Source: Aeoliella mucimassa (GTDB taxonomy: Bacteria; Planctomycetota; Planctomycetia; Pirellulales; Lacipirellulaceae). From it: a stretch of 64,000 nucleotides of DNA. Position numbers and translations under genes: made by a program. The stretch covers positions 4,526,001 through 4,590,000 of the forward strand of contig NZ_CP036278.1 in assembly GCF_007748035.1 (NCBI RefSeq), written 5' to 3'. Numbering within the stretch: the stretch's first letter is position 1; every line of letters starts with the position of its first letter. This document shows, piece after piece, positions 9,646-18,155 of the stretch. The notes beneath the pieces are model-generated. The model was not told the origin of the DNA, made no database searches, and saw nothing but the letters and a program-made list of their open reading frames with translations.

Positions 9646-10741
9646 CCCCAACCCTATCGAAAGCTGCAGTGCAGCAGCCTGCCCGCCAGGTCGGCTTGGT
9701 TTTCTCGACCGGTTTCTGACCTTGTGGATCTTTCTGGCGATGGCCATCGGCGTAGCGATCGGGCGTTTCGCTCCGGGCGTCGAGCCGTTTATCCATCGGT
9801 TTCAGATTGGCACCACCAACGTACCGATTGCGATTGGCTTGATCCTGATGATGTATCCGCCGCTGGCGAAGGTGCGTTACGAGGAACTCGGCGACGTCTT
9901 TCGCAACTGGAAGGTGCTGGGGCTCTCGCTCGTGCAGAACTGGGTGATTGGCCCGGTGCTGATGTTCGTGCTGGCGGTCCTGTTCCTACGCGACTACCCG
10001 GAGTACATGACCGGGCTGATTCTGATTGGCCTCGCCCGATGCATTGCGATGGTGATCGTGTGGAACGACCTCGCCAAAGGCGACGCCGAGTACGCGGCCG
10101 GACTCGTGGCGTTCAACAGCGTGTTCCAAGTGCTGTTCTACAGCGTCTACGCCTGGCTGTTCATTACCTGGCTTCCTCCGCAACTGGGGCTCGAAGGAAG
10201 CGTGGTGGAAGTTCGCATGAGCCAAATCGCCCAGAGCGTGTTCATCTACCTCGGCATCCCCTTCCTCGCCGGCATGATCACACGCTTGGTGCTGCTCAAG
10301 GCCAAGGGGCGAGAGTGGTACGAGCAGCGTTTCATTCCGCGGATCAGTCCACTCACGTTGATCGCGCTATTGTTTACCATCCTGGTGATGTTCAGTCTCA
10401 AAGGGGAGCAGATCGTCCGCATCCCAGGCGACGTGCTCCTGATTGCGATCCCGCTGCTCATTTACTTCGTTGTGATGTTCCTGGTGAGCTTCTTCATGGG
10501 GAGACAGATTGGTGCCGACTACTCGAAGACCACTACCCTGGCGTTTACGGCCGCGAGCAACAATTTCGAGCTGGCGATCGCCGTGGCCGTGGCGGTGTTC
10601 GGCATCGATTCGGGCGCGGCGTTTGCCGCGGTGATAGGCCCGCTGGTGGAGGTGCCGGTGATGATCGGCCTGGTGAGTGTCGCGTTTTGGTTTCAACGGC
10701 GGTACTTCGCTGCCGAGCAACAAGCGGAGTCGAAGCCATGA
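9635..10741 (+). CDS. acr3: ACR3-family arsenite efflux permease
   Basis: The 368-residue membrane protein has about ten hydrophobic segments and the family signatures [16 protein letters not shown], with conserved Cys136 in the fourth segment, and [12 protein letters not shown] with the conserved Glu. ACR3 proteins export As(OH)3 using the proton gradient. The ATG at 9635 lies inside the end of arsC and is preferred over an upstream start that would add 26 residues without membrane character. It completes a minimal arsR-arsC-acr3 resistance set. Confidence 0.93.
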   Translation: MASNPNPIESCSAAACPPGRLGFLDRFLTLWIFLAMAIGVAIGRFAPGVEPFIHRFQIGTTNVPIAIGLILMMYPPLAKVRYEELGDVFRNWKVLGLSLVQNWVIGPVLMFVLAVLFLRDYPEYMTGLILIGLARCIAMVIVWNDLAKGDAEYAAGLVAFNSVFQVLFYSVYAWLFITWLPPQLGLEGSVVEVRMSQIAQSVFIYLGIPFLAGMITRLVLLKAKGREWYEQRFIPRISPLTLIALLFTILVMFSLKGEQIVRIPGDVLLIAIPLLIYFVVMFLVSFFMGRQIGADYSKTTTLAFTAASNNFELAIAVAVAVFGIDSGAAFAAVIGPLVEVPVMIGLVSVAFWFQRRYFAAEQQAESKP

Positions 10742-10983
10742 GTCACAAATCTTGCTACGGCCAGATGTTTCCCTCCGACATGGACAACCCGCCCGCGGAT
10801 CGGCGCGTGAGCGGCAAAGTGTTCGCCTACGAGAGCCAACCGCCGATCGGTATCTGCGCGGCCAAGCGCGAGACGTTTGTCGACCAACAGGAGTGGGACG
10901 ACTGCCTGGCGTGCGAGGAGTTCGATCATTGCTACCGCCTGTGCCTGGCTAAACTCGAGTTTGATCAGGCGGTTGGCAGCTAG
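10738..10983 (+). CDS. small cysteine-rich protein of the ars operon, unknown function
   Basis: The start overlaps the acr3 stop (ATGA), so this 81-residue protein is the fourth gene of the operon. It holds six cysteines: Cys6, then five in a C-terminal cluster spaced like GIC...DCLAC...HC...LC. There is no signal peptide and no family I can name. The thiol density and tight coupling suggest a metalloid or metal chaperone, or a zinc-binding accessory; this is inference. Similar short genes could be overlooked after acr3 elsewhere. Confidence 0.65.
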   Translation: MSHKSCYGQMFPSDMDNPPADRRVSGKVFAYESQPPIGICAAKRETFVDQQEWDDCLACEEFDHCYRLCLAKLEFDQAVGS

Positions 10984-11010
10984 CACCCTCTTTTCGCGAC
11001 TATCACTAAC

Positions 11011-11054
11011 TTGACCGCGGGTGAATGCCGACCTATACTTGCATAACGTTGCAA
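11011..11054 (+). promoter_or_regulatory. promoter and ArsR-type operator for ars operon 2
   Basis: TTGACC (11011-11016) and TATACT (11034-11039) are 17 bp apart. The near-palindrome TTGCATAACGTTGCAA (11039-11054) covers the probable start site. The regulator start at 11081 lies just downstream, which rules out the longer frame that begins inside this promoter. Confidence 0.72.
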
Positions 11055-11080
11055 ATACCCAAGAGCACGCTTTATCCCCC

Positions 11081-11404
11081 ATGAACCGAGCCGAACGCGA
11101 CAAGTACGAAACACGCACCAAGGTGCTCAAGGCGCTCGCCCACCCGGCGCGTTTGAAGCTGGTCGACGTGCTGGCCGAGCACGAGGAAGTGTGTGTCTGC
11201 GATTTGACCGAGACCATCGGCATGGACATGTCGACCGTGTCGCGACACCTCACCCAACTCAAGAACGCCGGCATCGTCGAGAGCGACAAGCGGGGGCAGA
11301 TGGTTTTCTACCGCTTGCGGGTGAAGTGCCTGAAGAGCCTGTTCGGCTGCATCGAGTCGGTGGTGAAGTGCAACGTCGATAAGCAGTTGAACGTGCTCTC
11401 GTAG
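11081..11404 (+). CDS. second ArsR-family repressor
   Basis: The 107-residue winged-helix protein has EVCVCDL with Cys38 and Cys40, the canonical arsenite-sensing pair, and the recognition helix region DMSTVSRHLTQL. It differs clearly from the first ArsR and probably answers a separate signal for operon 2. A further CxxxC-like set near the C-terminus (LKSLFGCIESVVKCN) could add ligands. The permease gene begins 65 bp downstream after a short AT-rich gap. Confidence 0.9.
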   Translation: MNRAERDKYETRTKVLKALAHPARLKLVDVLAEHEEVCVCDLTETIGMDMSTVSRHLTQLKNAGIVESDKRGQMVFYRLRVKCLKSLFGCIESVVKCNVDKQLNVLS

Positions 11405-11469
11405 GACCCCAGCATTTTTTTAAACCAACACTTGCACAATCCCACAAATACGCAAGAACAGGTGGCGAC

Positions 11470-12885
11470 ATGAATCGAGAGTGGAGGATCTTTGCCGCGT
11501 TTCTCGGCGTGTTTCTGTTCGCGTATTTTGTGCCGCTCGCGACTCCGCAGTTCGACAGCCAGGCCGATCCGCTGGCGGCCAAGATCACCGCGGCCATCGT
11601 CGAGGCCTTCCTGCTGCTGCAATGGTACGCCCGCAACCACACGCTCGCCTGCGTGGTGCCGGCGTTGTTCATTGCTGGTGCGATCACTACCTTTCTGTCG
11701 AAAGAAGCGGTGCTCAAACACTTGGGGCCCAAAGCTAACAAGGCCGAAGCCTATAGCGTCGCGTCGGTTGCGGGCACGGTGCTGGCGGTTTGCTCGTGTA
11801 GCGTGCTACCGATGTTCGCCGGCATCTACCGCATCGGCGCAGGCCTGGGACCGGCTGCTTGCTTCCTGTACGCCGGGCCGGCGATCAACGTGCTGGCCAT
11901 CTTTCTCACCGCCCGCGTACTCGGCTTCGAACTCGGCGTCGCCCGCGTGATCGGTGCCATGGTGTTCGGCGTCGTGATCGGGCTACTCATGGCGCTACTG
12001 TTCCGACGTAGCGAAGAGGAGCGCAGCACCATCACGCTCGCCCAGCCCAGCCCCCCCGCGTCGTCCCGCCCGCTGTGGAAGAACGCCTTGATGCTGACCG
12101 CCATGCTGGCGCTGCTCGTGTTCAGCGATTGGTTCAACCCTGGCGACAAGATCGTGCAGCTCGCCGACGGGCAGCAGTTCGCCGCGGTGATGCAGTACGA
12201 AACCGAAACCAGCTACGACTTGCGATTGAAGCAGGCGGTGCTTGGTCACGAAAGCTCCGACGTCGTCAGACTGTCGAAGACCGAAATTGCCAGCATCGAC
12301 GATGTCGATACCTGGGTCACTCGCATCCACCACTATCGCTGGTACTTAGCGGGAGCGATGGGCGTGCTGGTCGCTGCGATGAGCCTGGCATGGCTCAGTC
12401 GCCAAGACTTTGCCGACTGGATGGGCAACACCTGGGAGTTCTCGAAGCAGCTCGTACCGCTCCTGTTTGGCGGCGTGTTCGTGGTTGGATTCCTGGGAGC
12501 TTTGATTCCCGAGAAGCAGGTCGCGACGCTGGTGGGCGACAACAGCCTGCTCTCCAACCTGATTGCTTCGGTCGTTGGCTGCTTGTTCTACTTTGCCACG
12601 CTTACCGAGGTCCCGATTCTCGAAGCCCTCATGCGAAACGGCATGCACAACGGGCCGGCGCTCGCCTTGCTGCTGGCCGGCCCCGCGCTTTCGCTGCCGA
12701 GCATCTTGGTGATTCGCAGCGTGGTCGGCAACGCGAAGACCGCCGTGTTCGTCGCCCTGGTGATTGTCATGGCAACGATCGCCGGCGCCGGCTTCGGCAG
12801 CCTTTATCCCACCACGCCCACCGACGGCCCTACCCTGGCCGCGACAACGATTTCTACCACTCAAACCTTGGAGACAAGCAGATGA
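11470..12885 (+). CDS. permease of the ArsP/YraQ (DUF318) family
   Basis: The 471-residue protein has two halves of membrane helices separated by a soluble stretch of about 90 residues (roughly 185-285). The motif VCSCSVLPMFAGIYRIGAG places Cys108 and Cys110 in a membrane segment, as in the permease family that includes ArsP, an exporter of trivalent organoarsenicals. The second half repeats the pattern (PLLFGGVFVVGFLGALIP). The substrate is probably a thiol-reactive arsenical or a soft metal; the operon supports the first. It overlaps the next gene (ATGA). Confidence 0.85.
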   Translation: MNREWRIFAAFLGVFLFAYFVPLATPQFDSQADPLAAKITAAIVEAFLLLQWYARNHTLACVVPALFIAGAITTFLSKEAVLKHLGPKANKAEAYSVASVAGTVLAVCSCSVLPMFAGIYRIGAGLGPAACFLYAGPAINVLAIFLTARVLGFELGVARVIGAMVFGVVIGLLMALLFRRSEEERSTITLAQPSPPASSRPLWKNALMLTAMLALLVFSDWFNPGDKIVQLADGQQFAAVMQYETETSYDLRLKQAVLGHESSDVVRLSKTEIASIDDVDTWVTRIHHYRWYLAGAMGVLVAAMSLAWLSRQDFADWMGNTWEFSKQLVPLLFGGVFVVGFLGALIPEKQVATLVGDNSLLSNLIASVVGCLFYFATLTEVPILEALMRNGMHNGPALALLLAGPALSLPSILVIRSVVGNAKTAVFVALVIVMATIAGAGFGSLYPTTPTDGPTLAATTISTTQTLETSR

Positions 12886-13115
12886 TCACCATTCAAGTAC
12901 TCGGCACCGGATGCAAGAAGTGCGTTTCGCTGAAAGAGAACGTCGAAGCTGCGGTGGCCGAACTCGGCATCGAAGCCAACATCGTGAAAGTCGACGACAT
13001 CAACGACATCGTGCAGTTCGGCGTCATGTCGACCCCCGCGTTGGCCGTGGATGGCGAAGTAAAGATCGTGGGCAAAGTCGCCACGCCCGAGGAAATCAAA
13101 GCCGCGATTGCCTGA
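12882..13115 (+). CDS. thioredoxin-fold small redox protein
   Basis: The 77-residue protein has GTGCKKC near its start (Cys11 and Cys14) and the cis-proline loop STPALAVDG, the layout of the single-domain thioredoxin/glutaredoxin-like family often found beside DUF318 permeases. It is cytoplasmic. It may reduce a substrate or hand it to the permease; the overlap of the two genes supports joint function. Confidence 0.85.
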   Translation: MITIQVLGTGCKKCVSLKENVEAAVAELGIEANIVKVDDINDIVQFGVMSTPALAVDGEVKIVGKVATPEEIKAAIA

Positions 13116-13205
13116 TGCGCCTTAAAGCCGGCATCAGTACTCTCGTTTGTTTTCACTTTTCGAGCGCGTTCCGTTCACTGCATCGCGCTCTCTCGTGAGG
13201 TTGTT

Positions 13206-13985
13206 ATGAAGACTATCGATCGACGCACCCTACTCACTACGCTCGGCATCGCCGGCGGAGCGACCGCGCTCGGAGTGCACCAAGGCGCCGGTGGGGCCGA
13301 CAGTCAGCCGGCCGACGCTTCGTCCCCCACCTGGCACTACACCCCGCTCGATCCGCAAGCCACGAGCGACCTCGCCTATCAGTATTACGCGGATGGTGGT
13401 TGCATGTACGCGGTGGTCACCAGCGTGATTCGCCAGCTAGCGGAACTTCATGGCGAGCCGTTCCGTTCGTTTCCTTGCGAGATGATGCGTTACGGGGCCG
13501 GCGGGGTCGGCGAATGGGGCTCGCTCTGCGGGGTCGTGAACGGAGCCATGGCACTGGCGGGCATGTTCTGCAGCGAGAAAGAGAAGCCCCGCCGCGAGGC
13601 CTTGGCCAGCGAGTTCTGCCAGTGGTACGAGAGCACCGCGCTGCCGAGTTTTTCGCCGGCCGAGCCATTGCTCGACTGCCCGGTGCCCAAGGCGGTTTCG
13701 GGTTCGGTGCTCTGTCACGTGTCGGTCGCCAAGTGGTGTCAGGAGAGCGGCTGCGAAGCCTTCTCGCCCGAAAAGAAAGAACGCTGCCGACGCCTGGCCG
13801 CCGACGGGGCGAAGAAGATTGTCGAAATGCTCAACGCCGCGCACCAAGGCACTGCCGCGCCGGCCCCCACGCTTAGCCCCGCCGTTGCCTCGTGCGTCGC
13901 CTGCCATGGCAAAGAAGACATGGCCAACGCCAACGGCCACATGAGTTGCCAAACGTGCCACGACATCGACGAGTCGCACCCGTGA
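13206..13985 (+). CDS. C_GCAxxG_C_C family protein with two CxxCH motifs and Tat-like signal
   Basis: The 259-residue protein starts with DRRTLLTTLGIAGG, a twin-arginine-like leader, so folded export is likely. The central part resembles the C_GCAxxG_C_C redox family (GGCMYAV with Cys66, then Cys108 in SLCGVVNGAM and Cys122). The C-terminus carries CVACH (230-234) and CQTCH (248-252), two c-type heme sites. This combination points to a periplasmic electron carrier or reductase. It lies within the second arsenic operon, between a thioredoxin-like gene and ArsF-like genes. Confidence 0.8.
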   Translation: MKTIDRRTLLTTLGIAGGATALGVHQGAGGADSQPADASSPTWHYTPLDPQATSDLAYQYYADGGCMYAVVTSVIRQLAELHGEPFRSFPCEMMRYGAGGVGEWGSLCGVVNGAMALAGMFCSEKEKPRREALASEFCQWYESTALPSFSPAEPLLDCPVPKAVSGSVLCHVSVAKWCQESGCEAFSPEKKERCRRLAADGAKKIVEMLNAAHQGTAAPAPTLSPAVASCVACHGKEDMANANGHMSCQTCHDIDESHP

Positions 13986-14033
13986 TGTTCGCCAGCTTGC
14001 ATCCATAGCCCCTCACCTGAAAGGGATCGACCG

Positions 14034-14519
14034 ATGAAACTCAAGTCGATCATCACGGTCGTTTTGTTACTGTTTGTCGCCAGCTCGGTGGTGATGCTCG
14101 TGTCGAAGGAACTGTCGTCCTCGCCGGGCGAGTCGCCAGCGGCCGCCGCGTCGCTGCCTGACAACGCGCTGGTGGTCTATTACTTTCACGGCAACATCCG
14201 CTGCCCCACCTGCGAAAGCATCGAAAGCTATTCACACGATGCGATAACCACCACTTTTGATGAAGAGTTGGCGAGCGACGCGGTGGTGTGGCAAGTCGTC
14301 AATTACGAACTGCCGGAGAACGCGCACTTCGCGACCGAATACGAACTCGTATCGCCGACCGTGGTCCTGGTACGTACCGCTGATGGAAAAGTGGCCGACT
14401 GGCAAAACCTGGTGCGTGTCTGGGAACTGGTCGGCGATCGCGAAGCGTTTACCGAGTACGTCGTCGCCGAAACCCGCAACATGCTCGCCCCCTCGTCGAG
14501 CTGCCATCCGGGGATCTAA
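14034..14519 (+). CDS. ArsF-family membrane-anchored thiol protein (first copy)
   Basis: The 161-residue protein has an N-terminal membrane anchor (residues 5-24) and then a domain opening VVYYFHGNIRCPTCESIE with the redox pair Cys57/Cys60. It matches the protein family named after ArsF of the Shewanella arsEFG genes, which were linked to reduction of nitro-aromatic arsenicals. The domain looks thioredoxin-like and should face the periplasm. It ends in a Cys-containing tail. A second family member follows after 15 bp. Confidence 0.8.
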   Translation: MKLKSIITVVLLLFVASSVVMLVSKELSSSPGESPAAAASLPDNALVVYYFHGNIRCPTCESIESYSHDAITTTFDEELASDAVVWQVVNYELPENAHFATEYELVSPTVVLVRTADGKVADWQNLVRVWELVGDREAFTEYVVAETRNMLAPSSSCHPGI

Positions 14520-14534
14520 CAAGGAAATAACACT

Positions 14535-15062
14535 ATGCCGACATCCCTTCTACTCGCCTTCCTTCTTGCACTCGGAAGCGCGGTGGCTACCGACGCCCCG
14601 ACCGATACGACTCCAGCCGATAACGAGCCGGCCGCCGAAGAGCCAAATACCGAAGAACCAGCCACCGAGGTCGCGGAGCACGAAGTCGTGGCCATTTACT
14701 TCCATCGCACCCAGCGCTGCCCTACCTGCAAGCGGATTGGCTCGCTCGCCGAAGGTGCCGTGGACCAGAACTTCGCAAAGGAGATAGCGACCGGCGCGGT
14801 GAGGTTCCAGTACGTCGACTTCCAAGACAAGAAGAACGCGAAGCTTGCCAAGGGCTACCATATTACTTCGCCAACGCTGGTGCTGGTCAACGTGCACCAA
14901 GGCAAGACCGCTTGCTGGACCGCCATGCCGAAGGTCTGGCAACTGATTGGCAAGCCAGCCGAGTTCGAGCAATACGTCAGCGACGGAGTGACTCGCTACC
15001 TGAAACAGTCGCAGGAAGACGCCGAGCAGGAATATCAGAAGTCATTGGAGTCGGAGAAATGA
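14535..15062 (+). CDS. ArsF-family thiol protein (second copy)
   Basis: The 175-residue protein has a short signal sequence, an acidic Pro/Thr/Glu-rich linker (residues 20-48) and the same core as its neighbour (VVAIYFHRTQRCPTCKRIG, Cys62/Cys65). The two copies differ in sequence but keep order and spacing, so they arose by an old duplication and may form a pair. The end overlaps the next gene by four bases. It is probably secreted to the periplasm. Confidence 0.8.
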   Translation: MPTSLLLAFLLALGSAVATDAPTDTTPADNEPAAEEPNTEEPATEVAEHEVVAIYFHRTQRCPTCKRIGSLAEGAVDQNFAKEIATGAVRFQYVDFQDKKNAKLAKGYHITSPTLVLVNVHQGKTACWTAMPKVWQLIGKPAEFEQYVSDGVTRYLKQSQEDAEQEYQKSLESEK

Positions 15063-15739
15063 CGGAGGTCCTTGTTGCCGCTGCCACCGCCTTGTGGTTA
15101 GGCGTGTTGACCTCGATAAGCCCCTGCCCGCTCGCGACAAACATCACCGCCATCAGCTACATCGGTCGTCGCATCGATAACACGCGACACGTGTTGCTGG
15201 CCGGTTTGCTCTACACCATTGGGCGGGTGGCTGCCTACGTCGGACTGGCGAGCCTGCTACTGCAGACCGCCTTGTCGGTGCCAAGCGTCGCGCAGTTTTT
15301 GCAGAAGTACATGCACTTGATCCTGGGGCCGACGCTCGTACTGGTCGGCATGTTCCTGCTTGGGCTCATCGAACTCCGCTTCGGCGGGCAGGGCCTCTCC
15401 GAGTCGGTCAAGCAGCGGGTCGATCGACTAGGCATCTGGGGCGCCCTGCTCCTCGGTGTGCTTTTCGCCCTCGCGTTCTGCCCCACGTCGGCCGCGCTGT
15501 TCTTTGGCAATATCGTCGCCTCGCTCACGGTCGGCTCCACGGTGCTGCTGCCGATGCTGTATGGCGTCGGCACCGCCCTGCCGGTGCTCGGCTTCGCCTT
15601 GCTGATTGCCCTCGGCTCGAAGAAACTGGGGGAGACGTTCAACGCGATCACCGCCACCGAACGCTGGGTCCGCACTGGCACCGGGTGCATCGTACTACTC
15701 GTCGGCTGCCTGCTCACCATCCAGGCACTCTTGCAGTGA
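15059..15739 (+). CDS. ArsG-like / CcdA-like membrane protein
   Basis: The 226-residue protein has six hydrophobic segments. Cys23 in TSISPCPLATN and Cys141 in LAFCPTSAALFF are placed like the two redox cysteines of CcdA/DsbD membrane domains. Databases use the name ArsG-family aromatic arsenical efflux transporter for such proteins next to ArsF. The sequence itself supports transfer of electrons across the membrane to the ArsF-like thiols at least as well as export. It is the last gene of operon 2; no clear terminator follows. Confidence 0.8.
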   Translation: MTEVLVAAATALWLGVLTSISPCPLATNITAISYIGRRIDNTRHVLLAGLLYTIGRVAAYVGLASLLLQTALSVPSVAQFLQKYMHLILGPTLVLVGMFLLGLIELRFGGQGLSESVKQRVDRLGIWGALLLGVLFALAFCPTSAALFFGNIVASLTVGSTVLLPMLYGVGTALPVLGFALLIALGSKKLGETFNAITATERWVRTGTGCIVLLVGCLLTIQALLQ

Positions 15740-15888
15740 GATTAGCGGGGAGTCGCGCGGAGAGTCTGGTCGAACTGCAGTTGCCCCTATACACTTAGGT
15801 AGTGTGTACGCACCATGACAGAATAATTCTTGTGCCAATCTGGAGTTTTTGACATGCGCCCAATCGATCTCGATGGATTCTTGCCTGC

Positions 15889-16284
15889 ATGGTGGGAAGC
15901 GTTGTGTGTGTCGCTGGTTGCAGCACGGAGCAACTGTCTCAGACTCCCGATGGCGAGTACCACGGAACAGGTGCGGTTAGCTACCCCTATGATGGAACGA
16001 CTCACATTCAGCGTCGCGACTGGTACGACCAGGGGCATCTATCGAAGTCGCAATGGTACAAGCCAGATGGAACGAAAGTGGCCACCACGCATTGGGGCGA
16101 CACCGGCGAAGGCATCGAATACTACCTCTACGACGATGGCAGTATCCATCGTATGGTACAAATGGAGGGGATGCTGGCCCATGGGGAAGGCTGGGTGTTC
16201 GATCGCGAAGGCCGGCGCACAGCGATTGAAACCTACACAGAGGGAGTGCTTGTGCAAGAGCAAGAACTGCTGAAGGTAGATTGA
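15889..16284 (+). CDS. hypothetical lipoprotein with MORN/YwqK-like repeats
   Basis: From the ATG at 15889 the protein has 131 residues. A very short hydrophobic start ends in VAGC, a possible lipobox; the true start may lie upstream, and a frameshift there cannot be excluded because the upstream frame looks coding in another phase. The body has repeats of the form GTGAVSYPYDG, WYKPDGTKV, YYLYDDGSI, the pattern of YwqK/MORN-like proteins of unknown role. It is not obviously linked to the arsenic genes before it. Confidence 0.5.
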   Translation: MVGSVVCVAGCSTEQLSQTPDGEYHGTGAVSYPYDGTTHIQRRDWYDQGHLSKSQWYKPDGTKVATTHWGDTGEGIEYYLYDDGSIHRMVQMEGMLAHGEGWVFDREGRRTAIETYTEGVLVQEQELLKVD

Positions 16285-16351
16285 GATCTAGGTTCAGCCC
16301 GGGACTGGAAAGCACTGTTATGACAAACATTCCAAAGCCTACGAGAACTAC

Positions 16352-16438
16352 ATGAATCGCCACTACCTAATTCTTTCGATGGTACTGCTGTCGGCGAGTG
16401 TTATTGCGGCGGGTGGCGTCGCCAGCGTTAGATCTTGA
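16352..16438 (+). pseudogene. isolated signal-peptide-like fragment
   Basis: A 28-codon frame begins MNRHYLILSMVLLSASV and ends shortly after an AAGGVAS signal-cleavage-like stretch. It looks like the start of an exported protein whose body is missing. It could also be chance; no ribosome site is visible. Confidence 0.25.
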
Positions 16439-16446
16439 TGGCTCTG

Positions 16447-16929
16447 TTAACTCCACCACTCGTCTTCAAGCACGTTTAGTTCGTCTAGCCTCATATCCAT
16501 TGGTAGTTGCTCGACTGAATCAATGTCATCATACCATCTTCCATTGTATTGTTCTGGAATGGTAAAGCCGATTCCCAATACACCATCGAGCACAAGGACA
16601 CCATGTATAGCAAGTTGCTTTTGTGAGGCTTGCACTACTTCCCCCACAGTCATTCCTGGCAAATATCTACCTTTCCATTTTCCAGAGTAGGGTGGACTAC
16701 ACCAGAGTCGGACAATATGTTTGAGATCGTTTGCAATGATTCCGATCGTTCCGCCTTCCACTATCACATGGCTAAACCACTGTCCGCCAGTCGAATAAGA
16801 AGATTGTTCATAGCGCATGGACTGGGAAACCAATCGATCGAGAATTATCTGAAGGTCGTCACCGATGCAGATGTTAGCAACTGAACACCCAGGTAAGATG
16901 GGTGCTGTGAAATCAATTTGTAGTTCCAT
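16447..16929 (-). CDS. hypothetical protein, probable immunity protein of a toxin pair
   Basis: The 160-residue soluble protein has no family I can name (start MELQIDFTAPILPG). The case for immunity rests on position. Directly upstream on the same strand, once the inserted IS element and one target copy are removed, the stop of a polymorphic-toxin-like tail (17991-17993) would lie 17 bp before this ATG. Toxin followed closely by a small acidic, Trp-rich protein is the usual toxin/immunity order. Expression may now depend on the IS element. Confidence 0.5.
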   Translation of the reverse strand: MELQIDFTAPILPGCSVANICIGDDLQIILDRLVSQSMRYEQSSYSTGGQWFSHVIVEGGTIGIIANDLKHIVRLWCSPPYSGKWKGRYLPGMTVGEVVQASQKQLAIHGVLVLDGVLGIGFTIPEQYNGRWYDDIDSVEQLPMDMRLDELNVLEDEWWS

Positions 16930-16943
16930 TTAGAATTCGCTAT

Positions 16944-17978
16944 GGCCTTGTTGACTAACTCCACTCGAACTGTGGAAGCCCGAGTTGGGTGAATTGATTG
17001 ATGATTTTACAGCGCAAGCGGGCTTCCGTTTGTTGGTTTTCGAATACTCGGTTTTTGAGATGGCTCCCAAAGCTTTGTTTCACTCGGTACATGGTCGTTT
17101 CCGCCAAGCTTCTACGATGATAGCCCACTTCCTCTTTCCAACTCCTACGCCCCTTGCGTCGAATCTGACGAATTGCCTCGTCCCGGGGCAAAGGCTCCTC
17201 CGCAGAGTTGCCATGTTGTTTGATCTTGGCGTTGTGCTGCGGCGGAATCACCGGCTCAATGCCTTCGGATTCCAGCCCTTCATAAACCTTCCACTTGTCG
17301 TAACTACCGTCGCCGTGAAACTTTTTTACGGGCTGCTCCACCTGCTCCAGCATTTCGGGAACCGCATCGGCATCGTGGCAACTGTTCTCGGTCAAAATCT
17401 CCGCCACAATCTCGCGGGTGTCAGGATTCACCGACAAATGCAGCTTCCGCCATGTCCGCCGCTTCGACTTGCCATGCGTCCGCATCTTCCATTCGCCCTC
17501 GCCAAACACTTTCATGCCGGTGCTATCCACCACGATATCGATGTCGCCCCTCTTGTTAGCGATATCGAGCGAAACATTCAGCTTGCTGGCTCGCTTGGCG
17601 AGCGAAGAATAATTGGGAATCGCTGCCTCGACGCCCAACATCGCCACCAGCGAGCGGCCGAATCCCTCAGTCTGCCGATAGGGAAGTTTCAGCAGTTCGC
17701 GAATCGTCAGCAAGCACTCGATCGCCGTATCGCTGAAGACAAAAGGGCGACCGACTTTTGTCTGGTCGTTAGGATGTTCCCAGTTCTCCAACGCCTCGTC
17801 GCTAAACCAAATAGTGATGTTTCCACGCTCGATGAGCGACTTGTTATACTCCTTCCAGTTCGTGACTTTGTAGGTTCGTTTTTCTTTCGTAGCCATGTTC
17901 GATCTCCGTAAAAAAGGTACGTGGTTCCATTCCACGTTAGTTTTTACGGAGGTTTGTGACTAATTGTTCAACAAGGCC
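16944..17978 (-). mobile_element. IS5-family (IS903-like) insertion sequence, copy 1
   Basis: The element is 1035 bp with ends starting GGCCTTGTTGA on both sides, like the GGCTTTGTTGAA end of IS903. It is flanked by a perfect 9-bp duplication ATTCGCTAT (16935-16943 and 17979-17987), the length typical of the IS903 group. The copy at 41587-42621 has the same length and encodes the same protein, so movement was recent. Confidence 0.93.
16955..17896 (-). CDS. IS903-like DDE transposase (copy 1)
   Basis: From the ATG at 17896, which has GGAG upstream, the protein has 313 residues and begins MATKEKRTYKVTNWKEYN, as in IS903 transposases. The catalytic triad can be placed in VVDSTGMKV, HGDGSYDKWK and YHRRSLAETTMYRVK (the Y-2-R-3-E-6-K motif of this superfamily). 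The frame is intact. A long frame on the opposite strand is a shadow. Confidence 0.93.
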   Translation of the reverse strand: MATKEKRTYKVTNWKEYNKSLIERGNITIWFSDEALENWEHPNDQTKVGRPFVFSDTAIECLLTIRELLKLPYRQTEGFGRSLVAMLGVEAAIPNYSSLAKRASKLNVSLDIANKRGDIDIVVDSTGMKVFGEGEWKMRTHGKSKRRTWRKLHLSVNPDTREIVAEILTENSCHDADAVPEMLEQVEQPVKKFHGDGSYDKWKVYEGLESEGIEPVIPPQHNAKIKQHGNSAEEPLPRDEAIRQIRRKGRRSWKEEVGYHRRSLAETTMYRVKQSFGSHLKNRVFENQQTEARLRCKIINQFTQLGLPQFEWS

Positions 17979-17990
17979 ATTCGCTATTCA

Positions 17991-18155
17991 TTAGTTAACT
18001 AACTGGCCGCCGACGAATACCGGAGAGTCAATAATTTGGTCAAAGTTCATGAAGCCGTTCGGAGCAATACGTCCAAAGACGGTTTTTACTCCATCAACGA
18101 TCTTATACACCTTCCAATAAGCTGATGAGTGTATACCACCGGCTGGGTGGCACTG
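17991..18155 (-). pseudogene. C-terminal tail of a polymorphic toxin, 5' truncated
   Basis: Reading leftwards, 54 codons from 18155 to the stop at 17991 are open and encode a compact end domain (HPAGGIHSSAYWKVYKIVDG, then VFGRIAPNGFMNF). The HPxGGxHxxxYWKV pattern resembles the C-termini of secreted RHS/polymorphic toxins. A stop precedes it in frame, and the sequence beyond 18155 is repeat-like, so the rest of the toxin gene is gone. The IS903-like element sits three bases plus the 9-bp duplication after its stop. Confidence 0.55.

Noticed and set aside
9724-10983. Long alternative frame across acr3 and the small Cys-rich gene
   Set aside because: Only its last 81 codons are real (start 10738). 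The upstream part is an out-of-frame reading of acr3 without membrane segments.
16985-17911. 308-residue open frame opposite the IS903-like transposase (also at 41628-42554)
   Set aside because: It is the complement of a well-supported transposase gene, with no domain, and appears only because the coding strand lacks stops in that phase.
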